From NCBI RefSeq assembly GCF_000378985.1, contig NZ_KB905370.1, positions 4,958,799 to 5,022,798 of the forward strand: a DNA stretch of 64,000 nucleotides. The letters run 5' to 3'. The translations under genes and the position numbers were made by a program. Position 1 is the first letter of the stretch. Every line of letters begins with the position of its first letter. The DNA comes from Ensifer sp. BR816. GTDB lineage: Bacteria; Pseudomonadota; Alphaproteobacteria; Rhizobiales; Rhizobiaceae. Positions 16,395-26,009 of the stretch are shown one piece after another. Below the pieces are notes generated by a model that saw only the letters and a program-made list of their open reading frames with translations, did no database searches and was not told where the DNA came from.

Positions 16395-17282
16395 TCAGGC
16401 TGCCGAAGCCGCGAGATTGAGGCCGATGCCCCACGGATCGGTGAGACGATGGATGCCGCCTTCCTCGCGCACGGGGACCTGGAGCTCGTCGAGCTTGCGG
16501 ATTGCCGTCGCGAGCCTATCGGTGTCCCGGAAGCGGATGGTGTAGTCGGAGAGCCCGGTCATCTTGGCCTGGCGTTTCGCCGCTCCTCGCGAATTCCAGA
16601 TATTGGCAGCCACGTGATGATGATATTTGCCGGTGGCGAAAAAGCTTGCTCCAGGGTAGCGCGCCATCAGATCGAGGCCGAGGACGTCGCGGAAGAAGGC
16701 ATCCGCCTGCGGAATGTCGGAGACCTGCAGATGGATGTGGCCGATCACGGTGCGGTCGGCAAGGCCGTCCCAAGCTTCCTTTGGCGCCTCGTCATAAAGC
16801 GACTGCAGGTCGAGCGGCAAGGTGTTCATCGCCACGGTTCCGTCCGCCTCGTAGCGCCATTCGCTGCGCGCCCGATCGCGATAGACCTCGATGCCGTTGC
16901 CCTCCGGGTCGGCGAGGTAAATCGCTTCGCTGACGAGGTGGTCGGAGGCGCCCTGGAGGCGAACGCCCGTGCTCGCGGCATGGGCGAGCCAGCGCCCCAG
17001 TTCCCGGCGGTCGGGCACGAGGAACGCCGTGTGGAAGAGACCGGGCGCGTTGCGCGGCGCCCTTGTCGCGTCCGCGCCCGTTGTCAGCGTCAACAGCGGC
17101 CTTCCGGCGACCCCAAGCGTTTCTCCGCTTGCACTTGTCTCGAGCGAAGCGAGGCCGAGCATCTTTTGATACCAGGCCGAGACCATCGAAAGGTCCTGGA
17201 CGACGAGATGCGCCCGGTCGACATAGGCGGGCATCGACACCGCGTGGTCTTCGGGAAGATTGGTCACAGCCTGCGATTGCAT
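16395..17282 (-). CDS. Two-module VOC protein (catechol 2,3-dioxygenase-like)
   Basis: A 295-residue protein with two VOC modules in tandem. Module 1: DRAHLVVQDLSMVSAWYQKMLGL through LFHTAFLVPDRRELGRWLAH and DPEGNGIEVYRDR. Module 2: VIGHIHLQVSDIPQADAFFRDVLGLDL through HHHVAANIWN and IHRLTDPWGIGLNL. Metal-ligand histidines appear in GHIHLQV and KYHHHVA; the final acidic ligand of the second module seems to be replaced in DPWGIGLNL, so the active site may be in an unusual place or be non-catalytic. The arrangement resembles CatE/YfiE ring-cleaving enzymes, but no aromatic pathway genes are nearby. It is divergent from the uspA group. Confidence 0.82.
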   Translation of the reverse strand: MQSQAVTNLPEDHAVSMPAYVDRAHLVVQDLSMVSAWYQKMLGLASLETSASGETLGVAGRPLLTLTTGADATRAPRNAPGLFHTAFLVPDRRELGRWLAHAASTGVRLQGASDHLVSEAIYLADPEGNGIEVYRDRARSEWRYEADGTVAMNTLPLDLQSLYDEAPKEAWDGLADRTVIGHIHLQVSDIPQADAFFRDVLGLDLMARYPGASFFATGKYHHHVAANIWNSRGAAKRQAKMTGLSDYTIRFRDTDRLATAIRKLDELQVPVREEGGIHRLTDPWGIGLNLAASAA

Positions 17283-17485
17283 CGTCTTTTCCTTGAGCTA
17301 CGCCTTTCGGGAGCGCGCCCGGCACTCGTACCGGCCATGGCGCGCTGCACTGTAGCCCAATATGAGCACGTGAAGGCGTTCGGGAAAGCTATTATATTAC
17401 TTGATGTTGTGTTCGATGAACGTTGACGGTCGCGGTCATCGCGCTACCTCATCATGGATGGTGCGAGCGCCTGGCGGCAGCCGAT

Positions 17486-17499
17486 TTGATTTCGATCAT
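17486..17499 (+). promoter_or_regulatory. FNR/FixK-like box upstream of uspA
   Basis: TTGAT-TTCG-ATCAT, one base off the consensus TTGAT-N4-ATCAA, 147 bases before the uspA start and inside the 364-base gap between the two-module VOC gene and uspA. A class II site here would give a leader of about 110 bases. The rest of the gap shows no gene. Confidence 0.5.
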
Positions 17500-17646
17500 G
17501 GTCGGCATCGTCGCCTCCGCTCACTTTCGGCCCAAGGGCGCGAAAAATGTGGAATGGGGCATCCCGCCCAGGTCCGCCCTCAGGTCCGAAGGAACGCCTC
17601 GTTTTCCAGCCGGCGACCGGGAACGCAACAGAAGGAGCGTATCTGC

Positions 17647-18069
17647 ATGTACAGGAAAATCATCGTCCCGATCGCGATGGATCAGCTCGAACACGGCGAA
17701 TCCGTTCTCGGTATCGCCGAGAAACTGATCGACGAGGGAGGGGAGATCATCCTCCTCAACGTCGTCGAGGATCTCAACGCTTACGCACAGGGCTACATGA
17801 TCGTCGATTTCCCGCTCGAGATGATCGAGGAATCGCGCCGGCATGCGGTCAAGACTCTGGAGGCGCTGAAGACCAAGCACGGCATCAACGGACGGATTGA
17901 AATCCGCACCGGCGGGGCGGCTGGCACCATCAACGCGCTCGCCAAGGAAGAGAACGCGGACCTCGTGATCATCGCGTCGCACCGTCCGGGCCTGATCGAC
18001 TATTTCATCGGGTCGACCGCCAGCCGCGTGGTCAGCCACTGCCCCTGTGCCGTTCTCGTCGACCGCTAA
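17647..18069 (+). CDS. Universal stress protein (UspA family)
   Basis: A 140-residue single-domain universal stress protein, likely a cytoplasmic dimer. MYRKIIVPIAMDQLEHGESVL is the first strand and helix; GGAAGTINALAKEENADLVIIASHRPGLIDYFIGSTASRVVSHCPCAVLVDR is the C-terminal half. The ATP-binding G-2x-G-9x-G(S/T) motif is seen as a variant: SHRPGLIDYFIGSTASRV, with SHR-P instead of the usual GxxG spacing. ATG 17647 has AAGGAG upstream. It heads a group with a dksA-like gene and a hemolysin III gene, and a FixK-like box lies upstream, so low-oxygen induction is plausible. Confidence 0.9.
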   Translation: MYRKIIVPIAMDQLEHGESVLGIAEKLIDEGGEIILLNVVEDLNAYAQGYMIVDFPLEMIEESRRHAVKTLEALKTKHGINGRIEIRTGGAAGTINALAKEENADLVIIASHRPGLIDYFIGSTASRVVSHCPCAVLVDR

Positions 18070-18122
18070 TCAACAAGAAGAATGCGGTGCGGCCTCGCCG
18101 TGCCGCGACCCAAGGGAGCCCC

Positions 18123-18470
18123 ATGATGGACAAATACGCGCTTGATGATTTCCGCGACAAGCTTCTGCGCCGCAAGGACGAACTCTACGGCCGTCTGGTG
18201 AAGATCGAGGAAGATCTGGACCAGCCGATGAATGCCGACGTGCCGGATCGCGTCACAGAACGGGAAAACGATGAAGTGCTCGAAGGGCTGGGGCTCGCTG
18301 GCCAGGGCGAGATCCGCGCCATCGATGCGGCTCTCGACCGGATTGCGGCCGGCACATACGGGATCTGCGCGCGCTGTGGGGAGCCAATTTCGCAGGAGAG
18401 ACTGCACGCCGTGCCGCACGCGCCGCTCTGCCAGACCTGTGCCGCGGAGGTGGCTTCCCGTACCAGATGA
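18123..18470 (+). CDS. TraR/DksA family zinc-finger protein
   Basis: A 115-residue short DksA-like protein. The N-terminal helix pair (LDDFRDKLLRRKDELYGRLVKIEEDL) forms a coiled-coil arm, followed by a helix (EIRAIDAALDRIAAGTYG) and a C4 zinc finger: ICARCGEPI and LCQTCAAE. It is shorter than classical DksA (about 150 residues) and lacks its long coiled-coil tip, like TraR and YbiI relatives, so binding to the RNA polymerase secondary channel is possible but unproven. Start is the first of two ATGs at 18123, with AGGGAG a few bases upstream. It lies 53 bases after uspA. Confidence 0.88.
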   Translation: MMDKYALDDFRDKLLRRKDELYGRLVKIEEDLDQPMNADVPDRVTERENDEVLEGLGLAGQGEIRAIDAALDRIAAGTYGICARCGEPISQERLHAVPHAPLCQTCAAEVASRTR

Positions 18471-18752
18471 GGGCGGTTTTCGCTGTCGCGCGCATCGGCT
18501 CCGGCGCCCGGCCGGAGGCATGTCCGTCGAACCGGATGCGTCTCGCGCGGCGGCGTCCGCGAATTGTTGTAATGCGTTGCAGAAATTGATCCTTTCGCCC
18601 CAAACAGGCGCTTTGCCGACAATGATCTCTATGGCACGATTGCTCGATCCGTCGGAAGGGGTCGCGGTGGGCGCGAGTTGGTTCGACCAGATCACTGCGG
18701 TTCGAGGACAGGGTGCCGATATCGGAATCGATGCGGGATCTGGAGGGGCCGC

Positions 18753-19415
18753 GTGGATATCAGCGAGTTCAAATGGACCTATGACCGGTCGGAACTGATT
18801 GCCGATGGGATTGTCCACGGCATCGGCCTTTGTGCCGCGCTCGTCGGCGTTACGGTCCTGATATTCTATGCGACGGTCTGGAGCACTTCGGGACAGCTTG
18901 CCGCTGCCTGGGTCTACGGTGCGGGCCTGATCCTCACCCTGTCGGTATCGTTTCTTTACAACCTCTATCCCGTCTGCCGGACGAAGTGGCTCCTGCGTCG
19001 CCTGGACCATTCGGCCATTTTCGTGCTGATCGCTGCAACCTATACGCCCTTTCTCCAGCGCGGTTGGGATGATCCGTTCCTCTTTTGGATGCTCATCGGC
19101 ATATGGGCGGTCGCATTTCTCGGCATCTCGATCAAATGCCTCCTGCCGGGACGGTTCGACCGGTTGGCGATCCTTCTCTATCTCGCCATGGGCTGGGGCG
19201 GCGTTCTGGCCGCGAAGTCGCTTTTCGCCGCCCTCAATGCGACGACCCTGGTACTCGTCCTCATTGGCGGCATCATCTATTCGATTGGCATCGTCTTCCA
19301 TGTCTGGGAGAGGCTGCGCTTCCAGAACGCGATCTGGCACGGCTTCGTCGTTGCCGGCTCGGCCGTGCACTATTCCGCCGTCCTCAGTTGCATCAGCGGT
19401 GCGACCGCCGCCTGA
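18753..19415 (+). CDS. Hemolysin III family (PAQR-type) membrane protein
   Basis: A 220-residue inner-membrane protein with about seven hydrophobic helices. The conserved PAQR/hemolysin III residues are visible: ADGIVHGIG in the first helix, RRLDHSAIFVLIAATYTPF (the Asp-His pair plus a Ser), and AVHYSAVL (third His) near the end, together the likely metal-binding hydrolase-like site. GTG 18753 is preferred: GGAGGGG lies upstream, and the ATG 75 bases earlier gives a Cys-rich unconserved leader. Despite the name, most relatives are not haemolysins; a role in lipid or membrane-fluidity sensing is inferred from family work. Third gene of the uspA group, 282 bases after the dksA-like gene. Confidence 0.88.
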   Translation: MDISEFKWTYDRSELIADGIVHGIGLCAALVGVTVLIFYATVWSTSGQLAAAWVYGAGLILTLSVSFLYNLYPVCRTKWLLRRLDHSAIFVLIAATYTPFLQRGWDDPFLFWMLIGIWAVAFLGISIKCLLPGRFDRLAILLYLAMGWGGVLAAKSLFAALNATTLVLVLIGGIIYSIGIVFHVWERLRFQNAIWHGFVVAGSAVHYSAVLSCISGATAA

Positions 19416-19448
19416 TTGGAGCGAACCGGTAAGCGGAAGGCTACCCAC

Positions 19449-19943
19449 TCACTCAGCGGGCTGGCAACTATCCGAGGGGCGCAGTGCCGCCGCCATGCGC
19501 GAGATGACGCCGTCGAAGCTTGTCAGCTTCGATTTGCGATATTGCAGCCGGAAATAGGCGGCGCTGCCATCGCAGAGCGCGATCGCCCGCGTGTAGAAGA
19601 CCTCTCGGCCGCGGGCACCCGAGAAGCTCGCCCAGGCGGGCGTGACCCGCGAGTAGAGGATTCGCCAGTCGTCGTCTTTCTCGTAGCCGATCCGATCCGA
19701 GACGTCTGTCTCGAAATCGCCGGCTGGAGGGTGCGTTCCGAACACGATCAGCGTCGCGCCATTGTCGTCGGCGTGAAAACTCGCGCCGTCGTTGTTGTCG
19801 GCCTGCTGGTGCATCTCGAAGCCCGGCGGGATCTCGACCGTGTAGCCAAACTGGGGATTGGAATAGGGGTGCCAATCGTCCTGCGCGGCAGCGGGCAGGA
19901 CGGCCCCAAAGAGGAGAGCGAATGCAAATATGACGCGGCGCAT
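19449..19943 (-). CDS. Secreted protein of unknown function
   Basis: A 164-residue predicted periplasmic protein. ATG 19943 starts a clear signal peptide (MRRVIFAFALLFGAVLPAAAQ). The mature part begins DDWHPYSNPQFGYTVEIPPGFEMHQQ and contains VFYTRAIALCDGSAAYFRLQYRKSK and a C-terminal Cys, so one disulfide is possible. The P-x-F-G-Y-x-V-x-x-P-x-G-F pattern is common in small periplasmic proteins with a Mog1/PsbP-like fold, which I suggest only weakly. An in-frame ATG at 19991 would lengthen it by 16 basic residues and run into a dispersed repeat. It is tail-to-tail with the hemolysin III gene. Confidence 0.75.
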   Translation of the reverse strand: MRRVIFAFALLFGAVLPAAAQDDWHPYSNPQFGYTVEIPPGFEMHQQADNNDGASFHADDNGATLIVFGTHPPAGDFETDVSDRIGYEKDDDWRILYSRVTPAWASFSGARGREVFYTRAIALCDGSAAYFRLQYRKSKLTSFDGVISRMAAALRPSDSCQPAE

Positions 19944-19987
19944 GCGCAGAGCATTCCTTCGGTTACTTACCTGCCGCTTTGCCTTCT

Positions 19988-20088
19988 GCATGTTTCCTTA
20001 AAGCGTAGCCGATTTAGGACAGAAACATGCAGCATTTCAAAATCCTACAGCGACTTTGCACGTCTGATAAGACGCGCGGCGCCGTAGG
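19988..20088 (+). repeat. Dispersed two-hairpin intergenic repeat, copy 1
   Basis: Left half: GCATGTTTC ... GAAACATGC, a stem with a ~28-base loop holding TTAAA and TTTA. Then CAGCATTTCAAAA. Right half: CTACAGCG ... CGCCGTAG as outer arms around CGTCT-GATA-AGACG. It lies upstream of the secreted-protein gene, between it and the antiporter operon. Four more copies are in this window. Confidence 0.85.
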
Positions 20089-20436
20089 AGAGTGGCCCTT
20101 TTCGCGGGATGCGTAAAGGGCCCTTACGACGGCTCTGAGATAGCGCGTTTGCCTTCTCTGGCCGTTCCGGATTACCACGAATTCGATAGTCCCGCCGCCA
20201 CGCATTATCTGTTCCCGGCGGAACAGGACACGCCGCCCTGCGGCGAACAGTGAACGGCAGCCGCTGGCGGCCGGCGCCGATGCGTGGCGCTCGGCGGCAG
20301 CTTTGCTGCCTTTGCACAGTATAACCGCCCACTTGACTGGGACTCCAACCGATTTCTCTTGAGACGAACCGGGCCTTCTTCTATGTCCGATATCAAATTG
20401 ACCAGATGATCAAAGGGGAAAGGAGCACGCCAAGCG
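20089..20436. other. Leader and promoter region of the antiporter operon
   Basis: 348 bases without a supported gene. It holds CTGTTC-CCGGCG-GAACAG (6-bp arms, about 20208-20225) and a short hairpin GGCAGC-TTT-GCTGCC at about 20293-20308. The last 30 bases carry GGAAAGGAG before the mnhA start. No clear promoter consensus stands out. Confidence 0.5.
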
Positions 20437-22806
20437 ATGGATGTCACGGCACTGACATTTCTGGCGCTCGCCCTTCCCTTCGCTGCGGCCCTTGTCGCAC
20501 CCGGCCTGACCCGTCTCCTCGGGCACAATGCCGCCTGGGTCCTGGCCATTGCTCCCGCGGCAATCTTCTTGCATTTCCTGCGCTTTCTTCCGGATGTCGC
20601 GAGCGGCGAAATCGTGACCGGCGGCTATACGTGGATACCGTCCTTCAATGTCAGTTTTTCCTGGCTGATCGACGGATTGTCGCTCACCTTCATGCTTCTG
20701 ATTTCCGGCATCGGGGCGCTGATCGTCCTCTATTCGGGCGGCTATTTGAAAGGCCACCCGCAACAGGGCCGATTCTTCGCCTTCATCCTGATGTTCATGG
20801 GGTCGATGCAGGGGCTCGTCGTTTCCGACAGTTTCCTGATGCTCTTCGTCTTCTGGGAATTGACGTCGATAGCCTCCTTCCTGCTGATCGGTTTCGACCA
20901 CGCCCGCGAGGCCGCTCGGCGCGCCGCGTTACAGGCCCTGGTCGTGACGGGCGGAGGCGGCCTTCTGCTGCTCGCCGGGCTGCTGATCCTTTGGAACGTC
21001 AGCGGCGTCACGCAGCTTTCGCTGCTTCTCTCTTTCGGTTCCGAGTTGAAGGAGAGCCCCTTCTATCTCGCCGCATTGCTGCTGGTCCTCGGCGGCGCCT
21101 TCACCAAGTCGGCCCAGTTTCCCTTTCACTTCTGGCTGCCGAATGCCATGGAGGCGCCGACACCGGTTTCGGCCTATCTGCATTCGGCGACGATGGTGAA
21201 GGCGGGCGTCTATCTGTTGATGCGTCTCAATCCGGTCCTTGGCGGAACTCCGGAATGGCAGCTCCTGCTGCCGCTCTTCGGCGTGACGACGCTGGTGATC
21301 GGGGCGGCGCTCGCGGTGCGCCAAACCGATATGAAGCTGATGCTGGCCTATACCACGGTGGCCTCACTCGGTCTGCTGGTGATGTCGATTGGGCTCGGCT
21401 CGCCCCACGCGGTCGAGGCGGCCGCGCTCTATCTTGTGGCACACGCGCTTTTCAAAGGCGCCCTGTTCATGGTCGCCGGCATCCTCGATCACGAAACCGG
21501 ATCGCGCGACTTCACGAAGCTCGGCGGCCTGCGCTCGGCGATGCCGCTCACTTTCGCCATCGCCCTTGCCGCTGCGCTCTCCATGGGTGGTCTGCCGCCC
21601 TTTTTCGGATTCCTCGCGAAGGAGGAACTCTATTCGGCCTTCTCCGCGTCGAACTTGCGCTCCGCGCTCTTTGCGATGCTGACTGTCCTCGGCAACGCCC
21701 TGATGTTTGCCGTCGCCTTCGCTGTCGCCCTGAAGCCCTTCCTGGGACCGCGCGTGAACGCGCCGAAGCATGTTCATGAGGCGCCGCCGCTTCTCTGGAT
21801 CGGCCCGGCCGTTCTCGCCCTCAAGGGGCTCTCCATCGCGCTCTTCTCCGGTCTCGCCCATCGGCTCGTCTCGTCGCCCACCGCCTCGGCAATCGCCGGC
21901 GAGCCAAGGACCGTCGAAATATCGCTCGAGCCGCATGTCGGTCTGCCGCTGGCGCTCTCCGCGCTGACGGTGGCGCTTGGCGTCGCCTTCTACCTCAATC
22001 TGGCCCGCTTGCGCGCGGCGATGGTGACAATCCTCGCCGACATCGGCTGGGGGCCGGACCGGGGCTTCGACCAGTTCCTGCGTGGCCTCGTGCGCCTTGC
22101 AGTCGCTGTGACACGGCGCCTGCAAGGCGGCCGCTTCGACGTCTATATGACCGCCACCTTCGCGCTGGTGGCGATCGTTCTCTTGGCAATACCGCTCCTA
22201 TACGGTGAGTTCCCGCGCGCTCCCTTCTTCTCCGCGGACGTTCCGGTGCACGAGCTTGCGATCATCGCGATCGCCGTCGGCGGGCTCTTCGCCGTCGTCG
22301 TCGCTTCCGACCGCCTCACCGCGATCGTCTCGCTCGGCATTCAAGGCTTCGCGGTCGCCGTCATCTACCTGCTCTACGGCGCCCCGGACCTGTCTTTCAC
22401 GCAATTCATGGTTGAAACGCTGTCCGTCGTCGTATTGGCGCTGGTGATGACCCGGTTGCGGCTCTCGCCCGCCGATCACCGGCCGCTGCCGGAGAAAGCG
22501 CGCGATGCGACGATCGCGCTTGCCTGCGGCCTCGGCTTCGCCCTGTTTCTGCTGAGGGTCACGGCTGTACCCTTCGACCGGTCGCTCACGGACTTCTTCA
22601 ACCTCTATTCGAAGTCGGTTGCGCACGGGGCGAATGTCGTCAACGTCATTATCGTCGATTTCCGCGGCACGGACACGCTCGGCGAAATCGCCGTGGTGAT
22701 GATTACCGGCCTTGCGATCCTGGCGCTGGTGCGGCTGAGGGCCGGTTCGCTGAAGCGCGCCGTGGTCGCGGAGGCGGATGAAACGGCGGTGGAGGAACGG
22801 GCATGA
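20437..22806 (+). CDS. mnhA: Na+/H+ (or K+/H+) antiporter subunit A (Mrp/Mnh/Pha2 type)
   Basis: A 789-residue polytopic inner-membrane protein, the largest subunit of a heteromeric monovalent cation/proton antiporter. The first ~480 residues are related to respiratory complex I NuoL/ND5: [83 protein letters not shown], and [22 protein letters not shown] hold the conserved Glu and Lys residues of the proton path. The C-terminal third has the MnhA-specific domain ([38 protein letters not shown]) and a short MnhB-like end. Subunit B is separate here, unlike the fused PhaAB of the rhizobial Pha1 system. AGGAG lies 10-11 bases before ATG 20437. First gene of a seven-gene operon. Confidence 0.93.
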   Translation: MDVTALTFLALALPFAAALVAPGLTRLLGHNAAWVLAIAPAAIFLHFLRFLPDVASGEIVTGGYTWIPSFNVSFSWLIDGLSLTFMLLISGIGALIVLYSGGYLKGHPQQGRFFAFILMFMGSMQGLVVSDSFLMLFVFWELTSIASFLLIGFDHAREAARRAALQALVVTGGGGLLLLAGLLILWNVSGVTQLSLLLSFGSELKESPFYLAALLLVLGGAFTKSAQFPFHFWLPNAMEAPTPVSAYLHSATMVKAGVYLLMRLNPVLGGTPEWQLLLPLFGVTTLVIGAALAVRQTDMKLMLAYTTVASLGLLVMSIGLGSPHAVEAAALYLVAHALFKGALFMVAGILDHETGSRDFTKLGGLRSAMPLTFAIALAAALSMGGLPPFFGFLAKEELYSAFSASNLRSALFAMLTVLGNALMFAVAFAVALKPFLGPRVNAPKHVHEAPPLLWIGPAVLALKGLSIALFSGLAHRLVSSPTASAIAGEPRTVEISLEPHVGLPLALSALTVALGVAFYLNLARLRAAMVTILADIGWGPDRGFDQFLRGLVRLAVAVTRRLQGGRFDVYMTATFALVAIVLLAIPLLYGEFPRAPFFSADVPVHELAIIAIAVGGLFAVVVASDRLTAIVSLGIQGFAVAVIYLLYGAPDLSFTQFMVETLSVVVLALVMTRLRLSPADHRPLPEKARDATIALACGLGFALFLLRVTAVPFDRSLTDFFNLYSKSVAHGANVVNVIIVDFRGTDTLGEIAVVMITGLAILALVRLRAGSLKRAVVAEADETAVEERA

Positions 22807-23222
22807 AGTCGGTGATCTTCCGCACGCTCGCCCCGGTCTTGACGAGCCTGATGATGCTCTTCTCCATCTTCGTGCTGCTGCGTGGCCACAACGAGCCGGG
22901 CGGCGGGTTCATCGGCGGTTTGATCGCCGTTTCGGCCCTGGCGATCTATGGCATGGCGCACGGTGTCGAAACGGTCAGGCGGGCTATCTTCTTTCATCCG
23001 ATGGCAATCGCCGGGGCGGGGCTCCTCGCAGCCACCTCTGCTGGCCTGATCGCGCTCTTCGCAGGAGTCCCGTTCATGACCGGGCTTTGGATCTATCCGG
23101 CGATTTTCGGCCTCGAAGTCCCGCTGTCGACCGTGCTCCTCTTCGACAGCGGCGTTTACCTGGTCGTCGTCGGCGCCATCAGTTCGATCGCGCTGTCGCT
23201 CGAAGAGCGGGGAGGGGAGTGA
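22803..23222 (+). CDS. mnhB: Antiporter subunit B
   Basis: A 139-residue membrane protein with about four helices, overlapping the end of subunit A by [56 protein letters not shown] is the core of the MnhB domain; R-G-H-N-x-P-G-G-G-F-x-G-G is its signature. [26 protein letters not shown] closes the family pattern. It is part of the complex with A, C, D, E, F and G; translational coupling through the overlap should keep stoichiometry. Confidence 0.92.
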   Translation: MKSVIFRTLAPVLTSLMMLFSIFVLLRGHNEPGGGFIGGLIAVSALAIYGMAHGVETVRRAIFFHPMAIAGAGLLAATSAGLIALFAGVPFMTGLWIYPAIFGLEVPLSTVLLFDSGVYLVVVGAISSIALSLEERGGE

Positions 23223-23599
23223 TGGAGGCTTGGTTTGCCCTGCTCGTCGGCATTTTCTTTTCCGTTGCCGTCTATCTCATGCTCTCGAAGTTCATCATTC
23301 GCGTGCTCTTGGGTGTCGCAGTGCTCGGCAACGGGGTGAATCTGCTGATCTTCACGGGAGGTCGGCTGACGCGGGAGGTGCCGCCGATCATCCCCGAAGG
23401 GGCCGAATCGCTGGCTGCTCCGGCGGCCAACGCGCTTCCCCAGGCGTTGATCCTGACGGCGATCGTCATTTCCTTTTCCTTCTTTGCCTTCCTGCTCGTT
23501 CTTTCCTGGCGCGCCTATAGCGACCTTGCGACCGACAATACGGACGAGATGCGCGTTGCCGAACCGGCGGACGAGCCGCTCCCTCCGCTTGGATATTGA
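23222..23599 (+). CDS. mnhC: Antiporter subunit C
   Basis: A 125-residue membrane protein related to NuoK/ND4L of complex I, with three helices. It starts at ATG 23222 inside TGATG, sharing one base with the stop of subunit B; GGGGAGG lies just upstream. The helices hold the family residues: VAVYLMLSKFIIRVLLGVAVLGNGVNLLIF and ALPQALILTAIVISFSFFAFLLVL, the latter with the D/P-L-P-Q-A-L-V-L-T-A-I-V-I pattern. The C-terminal tail (TDNTDEMRVAEPADEPLPPLGY) is acidic and polar. Function is structural/proton-path within the antiporter. Confidence 0.92.
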   Translation: MEAWFALLVGIFFSVAVYLMLSKFIIRVLLGVAVLGNGVNLLIFTGGRLTREVPPIIPEGAESLAAPAANALPQALILTAIVISFSFFAFLLVLSWRAYSDLATDNTDEMRVAEPADEPLPPLGY

Positions 23600-23605
23600 C
23601 CCTCA

Positions 23606-25165
23606 ATGGCCGCTTCGATCTCCCCGTTCGTCGATGTTTCCGCTGCGCTCGTCAGCGCGCCGCCCACGGCCGCCGAATGGCTGGTGATCCTGCCGGTCGC
23701 CTGGTGCCTGGCGATCGGTGCGCTGCTCGTCATGCTGCGCCGCCGGATCGGTATCCATCCGGCAATTGCCATTATCGGCCTTGCAGGGCTCGTGCTGATC
23801 GATGGGCTGCTGCTCAAGGCGGTCGCCGAGAACGGTCCGCTGACCATGGTGATGGGACGCTGGCTGCCGCCCTTCGGCATCGCCTTCACCGCCGACCTGA
23901 CCGGGACGCTTTTCGCCTTTGCCGCGGCGCTTGTAGCGCTGGTCGCCGGCGTCTTCTCGCTTGCCGATATCAACGACAGCGGCCGCCGCTACGGCTTTTA
24001 TCCGCTGCTGATGTTGCTGATGGCGGGCGTCTCGGGAGCCTTTCTGACCGGCGACATCTTCAATCTTTACGTCTGGTTCGAGGTGCTGCTGATCTCGTCC
24101 TTCGGCCTTCTCGTCCTCGGTTCCGAGCCTGAGCAGATCGACGGCACGGTGAAATACGGCTTCCTCAATCTCGTCGCTACGACGCTGTTCCTGATCGCGA
24201 CCGGCTATCTCTACGCCGTTTTCGGCACGCTCAACATGGCTGATATCGCCACTCGGGCCGAGGCGCTGCGCGACAGCGCGCCGCTGATGACGCTCACGGG
24301 CCTGTTCATGCTCGCCTTTGCCATGAAAGCGGCCGCCTTCCCGGTGAATTTCTGGCTGCCGGCGTCCTATCATACCCCGCGCGTCGCCGTCTCCGCGCTC
24401 TTTGCGGGCCTGCTGACAAAGGTCGGCATCTATGCGTTGGTGCGGGTGATGGTCATGCTTTTCCCGGTCGAAAGGGAGGAACTTAGCTTCATCCTCGCGG
24501 TCGCCGGGGCACTGACGATGATCGTCGGCGTGCTCGGCGCTTTGGCGCAGACGGATTTCCGCCGCATTCTCGGCTACCTCATCGTCTCCGGCATCGGCTC
24601 GATGCTCGCCGGTATCGCCGTCGGCGGACCGGGCGGCATTGGGGGTGCCATCTTCTATGCGCTGCATTCCATGCTCGTGATGACCGGGCTTTACTTCGCC
24701 TCGGGGATCGCCATGCGTCTCGGCGCGAGTTCCTCGATTGCGGCGCTCGCCGGCCTCTACCGCCGGCATGTCGGATTTGCCGCTCTTACCCTGATGCTGT
24801 GTTTCGCCGTCTCCGGCCTGCCTCCCTTTTCCGGTTTTTGGCCGAAGGTCATGCTCGTCAAGGCAGCTCTCGATATCGGCGCCTGGTGGCTCGCCGCTGC
24901 TCTTCTTCTTGCCGGGTTCCTGACAATGATCGTCACCGGCCGCGTTTTCCTTTTGGTGTTCTGGCGCGAGGCCGCGCATGCGGACGGCGAGGCGGTGTCG
25001 CTGTCGCCTGCGGCATTCGGCCCCCTGGCCGTGCTCACCGGGCTGACCTTGTTGATCGGCCTTTATCCCGAGCCGCTGCTGGCGATAATCCAGGACGCCG
25101 CAGCGGGGCTCGCGGAGCCGTCGGCCTACGTGAACTCGGTCTTCCCGGAAGGCGGCCCGCGATGA
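23606..25165 (+). CDS. mnhD: Antiporter subunit D
   Basis: A 519-residue polytopic membrane protein related to NuoM/NuoN. Conserved elements: [30 protein letters not shown] (the key Glu), [41 protein letters not shown] (Lys, Pro and the K-V-G lysine), and [14 protein letters not shown]. These charged residues line the proton half-channels of complex I-type antiporter modules. The start at 23606 lies 6 bases after subunit C, with no strong ribosome site, so coupling to C translation is likely. ATGA overlap with subunit E at the end. Confidence 0.93.
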   Translation: MAASISPFVDVSAALVSAPPTAAEWLVILPVAWCLAIGALLVMLRRRIGIHPAIAIIGLAGLVLIDGLLLKAVAENGPLTMVMGRWLPPFGIAFTADLTGTLFAFAAALVALVAGVFSLADINDSGRRYGFYPLLMLLMAGVSGAFLTGDIFNLYVWFEVLLISSFGLLVLGSEPEQIDGTVKYGFLNLVATTLFLIATGYLYAVFGTLNMADIATRAEALRDSAPLMTLTGLFMLAFAMKAAAFPVNFWLPASYHTPRVAVSALFAGLLTKVGIYALVRVMVMLFPVEREELSFILAVAGALTMIVGVLGALAQTDFRRILGYLIVSGIGSMLAGIAVGGPGGIGGAIFYALHSMLVMTGLYFASGIAMRLGASSSIAALAGLYRRHVGFAALTLMLCFAVSGLPPFSGFWPKVMLVKAALDIGAWWLAAALLLAGFLTMIVTGRVFLLVFWREAAHADGEAVSLSPAAFGPLAVLTGLTLLIGLYPEPLLAIIQDAAAGLAEPSAYVNSVFPEGGPR

Positions 25166-25638
25166 AATTCCTGCAGATCAACCTGATTTTCACCGTCATT
25201 TGGGGTGCGATCAGCGCCAGTTTCACGCCGGCGAACCTGGCGCTCGGCTTTGCTGTCGGCGCTGTGTCCCTGTGGCTGATCCGGCGCGAGCTGCAGCCCG
25301 TCACCTATCCGCTGAGACCCTTGCGGCTGGCGCTGCTGGCGGCTCTGTTCTTCAAGGAACTCGCCGTATCGGCGGTCAAGGTCGCCATTCTCGTCCTGCG
25401 CTCCCGGATGGGCCTGAAGCCCGGGATCTTCGCCTATCCGCTGACCGCCAAGAGCGATTTCGAGATCACGCTCCTTGCCAATCTCATCACGCTGACGCCC
25501 GGCACGCTTTCCGTCGACATATCCGAGGACCGCAAGACCCTCTACGTCCACGCACTCGACTGCGCCGATCCGGGGGCGTTGCGCCAGGACATTGCACGCG
25601 GCTTCGAGCGGCGCATTCGGGAGGCTTTCGAACGATGA
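25162..25638 (+). CDS. mnhE: Antiporter subunit E
   Basis: A 158-residue protein with two or three membrane helices at the N-terminus ([37 protein letters not shown]) and a C-terminal soluble domain. [33 protein letters not shown] and [30 protein letters not shown] are the MnhE hallmarks (N-x-I-T-L-T-P-G-T-x-S-V). It starts at the ATGA shared with subunit D and ends with the ATGA of subunit F. Not related to complex I subunits. Confidence 0.92.
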   Translation: MKFLQINLIFTVIWGAISASFTPANLALGFAVGAVSLWLIRRELQPVTYPLRPLRLALLAALFFKELAVSAVKVAILVLRSRMGLKPGIFAYPLTAKSDFEITLLANLITLTPGTLSVDISEDRKTLYVHALDCADPGALRQDIARGFERRIREAFER

Positions 25639-26009
25639 TGGCCGGGACGATCCTGGCAGGCGCGACCAGCCTTGCGCTCCTGCTCCTCTCACTCGCTTTG
25701 CTGATGACGATGCTGCGCATCATTCGCGGTCCGACCTTGCCGGATCGGGTGCTCGGCCTCGACATGCTCGTCGCGATCGCGATCGGGTTCATTGCGGTTC
25801 TTGCAATAAAGACCCGCTTCAATCTCTATATCGACATAGGGATCGCCCTCGGCCTCGTCGGCTTCCTCGCAACTGTCGCCTTCGCGCGCTTCATCCTGAC
25901 ACACGGCCTCGCGCCGGAAGCGGGAGAGGGCGCCACCGCACCGAAACCAGCCATGAAGAGGGGCCGGGCTCCCGAAGCGGCCCGTCGCAAACGCCGGGGA
26001 GGGCGCTGA
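25635..26009 (+). CDS. mnhF: Antiporter subunit F
   Basis: A 124-residue protein with three membrane helices. [32 protein letters not shown] is the family core; R-x-x-R-G-P-x-x-x-D-R-x-x-x-x-D is its signature, followed by [23 protein letters not shown]. The C-terminal ~30 residues are Lys/Arg-rich and probably cytoplasmic ([19 protein letters not shown]), longer than in many relatives. Start at ATG 25635 overlaps the end of subunit E by four bases. Confidence 0.92.
   Translation: MMAGTILAGATSLALLLLSLALLMTMLRIIRGPTLPDRVLGLDMLVAIAIGFIAVLAIKTRFNLYIDIGIALGLVGFLATVAFARFILTHGLAPEAGEGATAPKPAMKRGRAPEAARRKRRGGR

Noticed and set aside
20406..21779. 457-codon frame overlapping mnhA in another frame
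   Set aside because: mnhA has the conserved NuoL-like motifs; the alternative frame is Arg-rich noise.
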